In this document: piece by piece, positions 1-5,432 of the stretch | Numbering within the stretch: position 1 is the stretch's first letter | Layout of the letters: each line of letters starts with the position of its first letter | From: a bacterium | Lineage (GTDB): Bacteria; Bdellovibrionota; FAC87; UBA2466 | Direction of reading: 5' to 3' | DNA length: 6,072 bases | Assembly: GCA_022842225.1 (NCBI GenBank) | Contig: JALHPX010000164.1 | Coordinates: forward strand, 1-6,072 | Program-made: the position numbers and the translations under genes | The notes under the pieces: model-generated | Database searches by the model: none | Seen by the model: only the letters and a program-made list of their open reading frames with translations | What the model was told of the DNA's origin: nothing

Positions 1-422
1 ATTGCCTTGACCAGCTGTGTGCCAGTGCCCCTGGGCGCATCGGGCAAAACGCTAATCGTGACGATGTAGAGATTTTGCGGTTCAGAAAATGCGGGAGATT
101 CCGCTAGCTGCGCGTAATGGGTCCAAGGGAAAGGGCCGCTATGGTTTGAGTCGCTATCAAGTAGCGCCGTGACATATCCAACAATTTCCCCGCGCTTTTG
201 ACTGTGAGCTGCGATGGTTAAGCAAGCACCCGAAGTAAAGCGCGCCTCGATGGTAGTTAGACTCGCACGTTGCGCGGGCGACCAGGATAATTCCTCTACT
301 CTCGCAAGAGCAGCCAAATCGCCCAGAGCAACCGGGCGAATCGACAGCAAATCTCCGTCCGCAGTTTCAAACTGGGATTCTGGCAAAGCGGGACACTCCT
401 GTGGGGGAACCAGGTTTTTCAT
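1..422 (-). CDS. GNAT-family N-acetyltransferase, C-terminus beyond the window
   Basis: I read this frame from the reverse complement. It is open from the stop of trmL down to base 1, so the gene continues past the left edge. From ATG at 422 the visible 140 residues begin MKNLVPPQECPALP and contain the usual GNAT pattern. An LSIRPVALGDLAAL segment (about residues 27-40) forms the first strand and helix. GEIVGYVTALL (about 80-90) matches the central strand. LYIVTISVLPDAPRGTGTQL (about 117-136) matches motif A, which binds acetyl-CoA, although the usual Gly/Ala that ends the R-G-x-G-x-G/A loop is Gln. Members transfer an acetyl group to an amine of a small molecule or protein; the substrate cannot be told here. 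The start is uncertain: an in-frame GTG at 464 would add 14 residues (VWYTARRFTTLDEQ). Neither start has a strong ribosome site. The gene lies 69 bases after the trmL stop and is probably its operon partner. Confidence 0.8.
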   Translation of the reverse strand, partial: MKNLVPPQECPALPESQFETADGDLLSIRPVALGDLAALARVEELSWSPAQRASLTTIEARFTSGACLTIAAHSQKRGEIVGYVTALLDSDSNHSGPFPWTHYAQLAESPAFSEPQNLYIVTISVLPDAPRGTGTQLVKA

Positions 423-491
423 TTGTTCATCAAGGGTCGTAAATCTGCGTGCGGTATACCACACGCGGGGAAAGCTTAAACCGAGGATTTC

Positions 492-1040
492 TTAGGGGAG
501 CTGAGGCTGGTTTTCCCAGGTTCTCAAGGGGCGTTTGATGCCGCCGCGGGGGGCGCTGGCTAAATTCTTGAGGTCGCCAAAACCCTGCTGTCTTAGGGCT
601 TCGTAGGCCACTATCGACGCGGCTTGGGCCAAATTCAGGCTGCGGACTTTATCTGACCGCATCGGAATCCAAAGACGATTGCCCTGGTATTGCTCGTGAA
701 TTTCCGCGGGTAAACCTAGGGATTCATTTCCAAAAACCAGGTAGACCGGCCCGGAGTAATCGGCTTCGTCATACGGTTTGTCGGCCCATTTGGTGAATAG
801 AAACAAGCGTTGAGGAGATTCGGCCTCCAAGAACGCATTCCAATCGGCATGCTCGCGGATATCGACGTGTTCCCAATAATCCAAGCCCGCTCGGCGGACC
901 GAGGCTTCATCGGTCTTAAATCCTAATGGATGGATCAAGTGCAGGCACGCGCCCGTGCAGGCGGCGAGCCGGGCGATCGCACCCGTGTTCTGCGGGATCA
1001 CCGGTTGGTAGAGAACTAAATGGACGAGGGGTTGCACCAT
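492..1040 (-). CDS. trmL: TrmL, tRNA (cytidine/uridine-34 2'-O)-methyltransferase
   Basis: This is a SPOUT-class, SAM-dependent methyltransferase of 182 residues. TrmL (YibK) methylates the 2'-hydroxyl of wobble nucleotide 34 in certain leucine tRNAs. All three SPOUT motifs are visible: VLYQPVIPQNTGAIARLAA (residues 9-27, with N18 and G20), LVFGNESLGLP (101-111), and IPMRSDKVRSLNLAQAASIV (125-144), which forms the knotted SAM site. RRAGLDYWEHV (49-59) and AESPQRLFLFT (73-83) also match the E. coli protein closely. The E. coli enzyme has about 157 residues; this one adds about 25 at the C-terminus, rich in Pro, Arg and Lys, plus five at the front. The ATG lies inside the end of the DegT-fold gene (25-base overlap), and I see only a weak ribosome site, so translational coupling is likely. 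A related 2'-O-methyltransferase with another tRNA position is the only realistic alternative. Confidence 0.93.
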   Translation of the reverse strand: MVQPLVHLVLYQPVIPQNTGAIARLAACTGACLHLIHPLGFKTDEASVRRAGLDYWEHVDIREHADWNAFLEAESPQRLFLFTKWADKPYDEADYSGPVYLVFGNESLGLPAEIHEQYQGNRLWIPMRSDKVRSLNLAQAASIVAYEALRQQGFGDLKNLASAPRGGIKRPLRTWENQPQLP

Positions 1041-2128
1041 TGCGTGACCGACCCTATCACGGTTTCGACTTCTTGGGCGGTCAGTTCAGCAAAAGTGGGG
1101 AGCAACAGTATTTCCTGGCACCACATCTCGGCGCCTGGAAAACGACGCGGTGGAGAGAGGGTGTCAAAGGGGGGTACCGTCGGTAAAGGCCGCACAAAGA
1201 GCACGTCCGCGGCAATCCGATGCGACAGCAGTTGCCGACGAAGCGCTTCGCGTTGGCCGGGAATGCGGATTGGGAAATAGGTCCAAGCGTGTGACTCCGG
1301 AGCATCCGCAGGTGCCGTTAGACGCAGACGTTCCGGGTGGGTGTAAGGGTAAAACGCTTTCTGATACCAGCCCGCAATCGAGCGGCGCATGGCGAGCCAG
1401 ATATTCCACTGGGTGAGTTTGGTGCGCAAAATGGCGGCTTGGAATGGATCGACTTGGCTGCGGGTGCTCACTCGACTTTCGGAGAATTTACCGACGTGCG
1501 CGGCACGCGAAAGCTCGCGCAGACGCTGCGCCAGAACTTGATCCGCCGTGCAGGCCACCGCCGCAAACCCCGCCACGCTAATGGGCGTATCAGGACCAAA
1601 TCCCGTCACGGCCAAATGCGCTTTGATGCCTTTGTAGGGCAGTCCCGGCGCATGCGAGCATTCTTCGACGAGAAAGAGCCCAAAATAGTCGCACACCTCC
1701 CGCAACTTAGTGAGCAGAGGTCTGCGGCCATAGAGATCCAGCGCGATGACGGCGCGGGTTTTTTTAGTGATGGCGGAGCGCAAAGTCTCCGGCGTCATGA
1801 CCCCAGTGTGCGGGCAGATATCCGCAAAGATGGGTTTCATTCCCGCCCACAGGACCGCCTGTGCGGGAGCGGCGTAGCCATATGCAGGGACGACCACTTC
1901 ATCACCGGGCTCTAAGCCCAAAGCGCGAAGGCCCAGTAGTAAACTATCGGGCAGGCTCGCTAGCCCCACCGCAAAGGGGTAACCCGTTCTACCGGCGATA
2001 TCCCCCTCTAAGGCGGTGATTTCCGGAGAGATTTCGTGAGGGGGATGCGCGAGTGTGCGAGTGAGTGCTCGCTCCAACTGACTGGCTAGTTTTTCGTTTT
2101 GACGCTCTGGTGACAGAAGCGGGATCAT
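1016..2128 (-). CDS. DegT/DnrJ/EryC1-fold protein with degenerate PLP site (probable pseudo-aminotransferase)
   Basis: This 370-residue protein has the length and framework of DegT/DnrJ/EryC1/StrS sugar aminotransferases. LRALGLEPGDEVVVPAYGY (67-85), LWAGMKPIFADI (93-104), AITKKTRAVIALDLYG (119-134), DPFQAAIL (227-234) and LLLPTFAELTAQEVETVI (341-358) are all typical. The active site is not. The family SGT phosphate loop aligns without gaps to SLP (58-60). The Glu-Asp pair before the Ala-Gln motif reads E155-E156-C-S-H159. The FSFxxxK segment holding the PLP lysine is shortened and reads GFGPDTPIS, with Thr181 at the lysine position. The family forms amino sugars in the cytoplasm by PLP-dependent transamination, but this copy probably cannot. 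It may have a different reaction, a binding role, or be decaying. The frame is intact over its full length, which argues for a retained protein. Its ATG overlaps the transporter stop as ATGA, and its end overlaps trmL. Confidence 0.85.
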   Translation of the reverse strand: MIPLLSPERQNEKLASQLERALTRTLAHPPHEISPEITALEGDIAGRTGYPFAVGLASLPDSLLLGLRALGLEPGDEVVVPAYGYAAPAQAVLWAGMKPIFADICPHTGVMTPETLRSAITKKTRAVIALDLYGRRPLLTKLREVCDYFGLFLVEECSHAPGLPYKGIKAHLAVTGFGPDTPISVAGFAAVACTADQVLAQRLRELSRAAHVGKFSESRVSTRSQVDPFQAAILRTKLTQWNIWLAMRRSIAGWYQKAFYPYTHPERLRLTAPADAPESHAWTYFPIRIPGQREALRRQLLSHRIAADVLFVRPLPTVPPFDTLSPPRRFPGAEMWCQEILLLPTFAELTAQEVETVIGSVTQWCNPSSI

Positions 2129-3375
2129 TGCATCACTCGTCGATTAATTCGGTACATCATGACCAAAGTAATGACGGCTGCCAGCGCCACCACTTGGCCC
2201 AATGTATCGAAATGTTGAAGGGGTCCTTCTCCATTTTGTACGACAATCAGACCGGCAAGAGCCGCTGCCAGGCCTCCGGAAATCTGCTGAATCGAGGAGC
2301 TTACCGACATGTAAGCTCCGCGATCTTCAGGGCTCGGAATGGCAGAAGTGAGCGCCATCGCCGACACAATGCGCGAGGAAATGCCGACGAATAAAACGAT
2401 ATTGATAGTGATCACGAGCCATAGGGGTGAGATGCCCATCTGCGTGTAGTAGACCACCGTTGCGATGGTGAGCAGGGTGCCAAAAGTGAAGACGGAGAAT
2501 TTACCCGTAGTATCGCTCATGCGCCCTGCAATAGGTCCGGCAAACATCGCGCAAATTCCTGTTGCCATGTACACCGCCGGCAAATGCTCCAGATCAATTC
2601 CCAGGTTGTAGACGCTAAAGGCGCTGCCAAACGGCATCAGCATAAAGCCGCCGGTGCTGAGCAGCGCTGTAGCGGCATAGCCTTCCAAGTATTTTGTCGA
2701 CGATACCGCCTTAGATAAATGGGCAAATGGGCTGCGCGTCTGAGGCACCAAATGCGAGTTAATAGGACGCATGTAGAAATAAATCATGATGCCGACGGCG
2801 ACACTAATGCCGACGATAAAAAGAAAAGGGGCATGCCAGTTAAAAGCGTTGCAAAGGTAAAGCGCCAAGGGGATTCCCAAAACTTGGCTGGCGGCAAACG
2901 AGGTCTGAATAAATCCCATCACCCGGCCACGCATCTGCATCGGAAAAGTATCGGTGGTAATAGCGTAAACCACGGAGCCCATTACGCCGCCAAATATGCC
3001 CGTGACGATGCGAGCGCCCAGAAGAAAATAATAGTCGGTAGCTATTCCGCAGAGCAAAGTGCCCACGATAAAGCCCGTGTAGAAGAACAAAAGCATCGAC
3101 TTGCGGTCGTAGCGATCGGCGAAGCCGGCGGCCAATAAACCGCTCGCTCCGGCGCTAAACGCGTAGGCCGATACCACCCAGCCAAATTGGCGGGGCGAAA
3201 GCCCCAAGGTAGGAATCAAGGTGGCGCCTAATGGTGAGAGCACCATGAAATCTAAAATGATGGTGAACTGCAAAAATGCCAGCACGCCGACTATAAACTT
3301 CTCGTAACCCGTGAAAGCCCTGGGGCCGGAGGGGGGCGGTTGCGGAATCGAAGCTGCGCTCCTTGAGGGGTTCAT
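2125..3375 (-). CDS. Major facilitator superfamily transporter (12-TM, AraJ-like efflux type)
   Basis: This 416-residue polytopic inner-membrane protein has about twelve hydrophobic helices in two halves, split by a charged loop around residues 203-230. The first helix carries FTIILDFMVLSPLGATLI (37-54), a pattern common in drug/sugar-efflux type MFS proteins. Loop 2-3 has motif A, GFADRYDRKSML (84-95), with the conserved Asp87 and Arg91-Lys92. A weaker repeat occurs in the second half at GRMSDTTGKF (284-293). The VLGIPLALYL stretch (165-174) resembles motif C of proton antiporters. The N-terminus is a cytoplasmic, proline-rich tail. I infer proton-driven export of a small molecule; the substrate cannot be read. 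It is the first gene of the leftward string and its TGA overlaps the next ATG by four bases. The start is backed by a GGAGGT site, and no other ATG, GTG or TTG precedes the first helix. Confidence 0.9.
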   Translation of the reverse strand: MNPSRSAASIPQPPPSGPRAFTGYEKFIVGVLAFLQFTIILDFMVLSPLGATLIPTLGLSPRQFGWVVSAYAFSAGASGLLAAGFADRYDRKSMLLFFYTGFIVGTLLCGIATDYYFLLGARIVTGIFGGVMGSVVYAITTDTFPMQMRGRVMGFIQTSFAASQVLGIPLALYLCNAFNWHAPFLFIVGISVAVGIMIYFYMRPINSHLVPQTRSPFAHLSKAVSSTKYLEGYAATALLSTGGFMLMPFGSAFSVYNLGIDLEHLPAVYMATGICAMFAGPIAGRMSDTTGKFSVFTFGTLLTIATVVYYTQMGISPLWLVITINIVLFVGISSRIVSAMALTSAIPSPEDRGAYMSVSSSIQQISGGLAAALAGLIVVQNGEGPLQHFDTLGQVVALAAVITLVMMYRINRRVMQ

Positions 3376-3377
3376 GT

Positions 3378-3383
3378 ACCTCC
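3378..3383 (-). promoter_or_regulatory. Strong but very close ribosome binding site of the MFS gene
   Basis: On the minus strand GGAGGT ends two bases before the ATG at 3375. It is the best Shine-Dalgarno match in the window and fixes the start of the transporter. The gap from GGAGG to ATG is only three bases, shorter than the usual five to nine, which might lower initiation efficiency. Confidence 0.65.
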
Positions 3384-3431
3384 AATTTACCCAAGAAGCG
3401 TCGAAAAGGCTTCAAAAACAGGGCATTTTCC

Positions 3432-3460
3432 TTGTGCTAGCGGGCAGTGGCTTTTACAAT
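3432..3460 (+). promoter_or_regulatory. Putative sigma-70-type promoter of miaB
   Basis: TTGTGC (3432-3437), a 17-base spacer and TACAAT (3455-3460) resemble the -35 and -10 boxes of a housekeeping promoter. The -10 box matches five of six consensus bases, while the -35 box matches only three. Transcription would begin about seven bases beyond the -10 box, around 3467, at the edge of the ATG at 3468. This is a pattern match by eye in a short intergenic region that must hold promoters for both directions. Confidence 0.45.
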
Positions 3461-3467
3461 CCGCGGC

Positions 3468-4859
3468 ATGGAAGTCGCCCCGAAAAAAGTACATATCAAG
3501 ACATTTGGTTGCCAGATGAATGTCTACGACTCAAACCGCATGCTGGGCCTTTTGCAGGAGCGAGGGTTTGTGGTCGAGCCGGATTTGCGCGAAGCCGATG
3601 TGGTGCTGATCAATACATGCAGCATACGCGCGAAATCGGAGCAAAAAGTTTTGAGTTTGTTGGGAGAGCTCAAGGGCCTTAAAGATAAAAAGCCAGAAAC
3701 CGTTTTGGGTATTTCGGGCTGCATTGGTCAACGCATGGGCCGTACTCTTTTGCATCGGGTGCCGCATTTAGATCTCGTGTTCGGGCCGGATAGCGTCGAT
3801 CGCGTTGTGCCACTGGTTGAAGAAGTCATGGCGCGCGGTGCGCGTTTAGTGGAAGCCGAGTTTGAAAAAATGTCGCGCGCTTACGTCCAGCCCGCGGTGG
3901 TCTTGGACAAGGCCAAACCCAGTGAATATCTGACAATCATGAAGGGCTGCGATCACTTCTGCACTTACTGCATCGTGCCCTATGTCCGTGGTCGTGAGAA
4001 GAGCCGCGCGATTGCTGAAGTTTTAGAGGATGTGCGAAAGCTCGTCGATAGAGGTACGAAGGAGATTGTTTTCCTTGGCCAAAACATCAATACCTACGGC
4101 AAGGGCACCGAGGAAAATCTAGCGCAGCTGATTGAGCGCGCGCATGAAATCGAAGGCCTCGAACGCATTCGCTACGTCACTTCGCACCCTAGAGATTTGG
4201 GAATGGATTTGATTGAGCAGTTTGGCAAATTGCCCAAGCTGATGCCGGCGCTCCACCTGCCGTTTCAATCGGGTTCCAATCGGATTTTAAAACGCATGTC
4301 GCGCCTGTATACGCGCGAGGATTATTTGCTAAAGGTCGAAGCATTGCGCAAGGCCTGCCCTGAGATTGCTCTGTCGACGGATGCGATTGTCGGTTTCCCT
4401 GGCGAGACCGAAGAAGAATTTGAAGAAACGCTCACGTTAATGGAGCAAGTAAAGTTCTCCTTAGCGTTTATGTTTAAGTATTCTCCTCGACCGGGCACGC
4501 GGGCGATGATCTATGCGGGCGAGGAAGTGCCCGAGAAGATCAAAGAAGCTCGTCTCGCACGGTTGCTCAAAGTAGTTTATCCCCAGATCGACGCAGAGAA
4601 TCGCCAGTACATTGGCAAAATCACGCCGGTACTCATTGAGGCAATGGACAAAAAAGACATGAATTTTACGGGACGCAATCCGGCCGGTAAACTAGTGCAT
4701 GTCTTTAACGCCGGAGCTGCTTGTGTCGGAAAAGTGATTGATGTCGAAGTCACCGACGCCAATGGTTCGAATCTGAAAGGCTATTACGTCCATGCAGAAC
4801 GAAACGCCGAACCCAAAACCATTAAGCCTCGTAGAGCTGCAGAAGCTTTACCCGCATAA
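3468..4859 (+). CDS. miaB: MiaB, tRNA-2-methylthio-N6-dimethylallyladenosine synthase
   Basis: This radical-SAM methylthiotransferase adds the 2-methylthio group to i6A37, next to the anticodon, making ms2i6A. From ATG 3468 it has 463 residues, a normal length. The N-terminal UPF0004 domain supplies three cluster cysteines: Cys15 in KTFGCQMNVYDS, Cys51 in LINTCSIR and Cys85 in GISGCIGQR. The radical-SAM cluster motif is C161-DHF-C165-TY-C168, followed by PYVRGRE. Further family motifs are VTSHPRDL, LPFQSGSN, STDAIVGFPGETEEEF and KYSPRPGTRA. A TRAM RNA-binding domain occupies roughly the last 85 residues, ending near LKGYYV. A further 20 or so residues (HAERNAEPKTIKPRRAAEALPA) form a basic tail that lies in the overlap with the next gene. 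An in-frame GTG at 3447 would add seven residues, but it overlaps the likely -10 box, so I prefer the ATG. MiaB rather than MtaB or RimO is supported by the TFGCQMN opening. Confidence 0.97.
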   Translation: MEVAPKKVHIKTFGCQMNVYDSNRMLGLLQERGFVVEPDLREADVVLINTCSIRAKSEQKVLSLLGELKGLKDKKPETVLGISGCIGQRMGRTLLHRVPHLDLVFGPDSVDRVVPLVEEVMARGARLVEAEFEKMSRAYVQPAVVLDKAKPSEYLTIMKGCDHFCTYCIVPYVRGREKSRAIAEVLEDVRKLVDRGTKEIVFLGQNINTYGKGTEENLAQLIERAHEIEGLERIRYVTSHPRDLGMDLIEQFGKLPKLMPALHLPFQSGSNRILKRMSRLYTREDYLLKVEALRKACPEIALSTDAIVGFPGETEEEFEETLTLMEQVKFSLAFMFKYSPRPGTRAMIYAGEEVPEKIKEARLARLLKVVYPQIDAENRQYIGKITPVLIEAMDKKDMNFTGRNPAGKLVHVFNAGAACVGKVIDVEVTDANGSNLKGYYVHAERNAEPKTIKPRRAAEALPA

Positions 4860-5346
4860 GTACAAGACTCCGCAAATTCATCCCTCCGCGATGATTCTGC
4901 CGAGTGCGCAGGTTATGGGCGACGTGCATATCGGCGCTGGGAGCAGCGTTTGGTTTAATAGCGTCGTGCGGGGTGATGTGAATTACATCCGCATCGGCGA
5001 AAATTCCAACGTTCAGGACAACAGCGTTATCCACGTTTCGTATCGAAAGAGTCCCACGATTATTGGCAACGGCGTCACGGTAGGGCACTCGGTGACCTTA
5101 CATGCTTGCACGATTCGCGATTTTGTTCTGGTGGGAATGGGCAGTGTGGTGCTGGATGATTCGGAGCTGGGAGAATTTGTTCTCTTAGGTGCCGGCAGTC
5201 TGGTAACCCCGGGAACGAAGATTCCTGCCTACTCAAAAGCCCTGGGCAGGCCTGCCAAGGTAATCGCCAAACTTACCGACGAAGAGATCGAGAGCATTCG
5301 TTGGAACGCAGATCATTACACGCGTCTAGCGTCGAGCTACCGCTAG
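4792..5346 (+). CDS. Gamma-class carbonic anhydrase family protein (left-handed beta-helix)
   Basis: The 184 residues form a hexapeptide-repeat left-handed beta-helix (about 29-140), followed by a C-terminal helix (LTDEEIESIRWNADHYTRLA) that packs against it in this trimeric family. The residues of the gamma-carbonic anhydrase site are present: Arg60 and Asp62 in VVRGD, Gln75 in NVQDN, and metal-ligand histidines 81 (SVIHV), 99 and 104 (VGHSVTLHAC). The 18-residue gap between the first two histidines shows that the acidic loop of the archaeal Cam enzyme is absent, as in the YrdA/PaaY/CamH branch. Reversible hydration of CO2 is therefore possible, but many homologues show little activity or have other roles. 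The ATG lies 68 bases inside miaB in another frame, with GAAAGG at 4775-4780 as a plausible ribosome site. The next in-frame start (Met34) would remove the first helix turn, so the overlap is probably real. It is likely cotranscribed with miaB. Confidence 0.92.
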   Translation: MQNETPNPKPLSLVELQKLYPHKYKTPQIHPSAMILPSAQVMGDVHIGAGSSVWFNSVVRGDVNYIRIGENSNVQDNSVIHVSYRKSPTIIGNGVTVGHSVTLHACTIRDFVLVGMGSVVLDDSELGEFVLLGAGSLVTPGTKIPAYSKALGRPAKVIAKLTDEEIESIRWNADHYTRLASSYR

Positions 5347-5349
5347 GTG

Positions 5350-5426
5350 TCAGTCTCCCTGGGGGCCCCAAAGGTAGCGGTCACAAAGTCCTCCGCCGCC
5401 GGCTGATCTGTGGGCCCAAAGACTGA
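5350..5426. repeat. Long imperfect inverted repeat in the convergent gap
   Basis: TCAGTCT (5350-5356) and AGACTGA (5420-5426) are perfect 7-base arms. Just inside them, TGGGGGCCCCA (5360-5370) can pair with TGGGCCCA (5411-5418) if three bases bulge out. Together they would form about a 15-pair interrupted stem over a loop of some 40 bases. GGGCCC with a following AAAG also occurs as a direct repeat in both arms. There is no T-run, so this is not a classic intrinsic terminator. It fills the space between the ends of the carbonic anhydrase gene and the opposing membrane-protein gene, where it could act as a two-way transcript end or 3' stabiliser. That role is inference. Confidence 0.4.
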
Positions 5427-5432
5427 GCAGTA

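Noticed and set aside
453..461. Extended -10-like TGGTATACC on the minus strand ahead of the acetyltransferase
   Set aside because: The TG-n-TATACC box is suggestive, but no acceptable -35 lies 16-18 bases upstream, and GTATAC is a short palindrome that can occur by chance. The gene is explained by readthrough from trmL.
214..495. 93-residue plus-strand open frame at the left edge
   Set aside because: The minus strand encodes a GNAT protein over the same bases with recognisable motifs; the plus frame shows none.
1586..1588. Loss of the DegT lysine as a result of a frameshift or sequencing error
   Set aside because: The frame is uninterrupted and family-like on both sides, and independent cofactor motifs elsewhere are also changed, so a local error does not explain it.
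1337..1915. 192-residue open frame on the plus strand, antisense to the DegT-fold gene
   Set aside because: It reads as Arg/Gly/His-rich low-order sequence with no recognisable domain. The opposite frame has clear family motifs throughout, so this is a codon-bias shadow.
2719..3138. 139-residue plus-strand open frame within the MFS transporter
   Set aside because: The product is Lys/His/Gln-rich without a motif and lies wholly opposite helices and loops of a well-supported transporter.
3322..3339. G-rich run (GGGGCCGGAGGGGGGCGG) on the plus strand, possible quadruplex
   Set aside because: It encodes the Pro-rich N-terminal tail of the transporter on the other strand, and two of its four G-runs are only two bases long.
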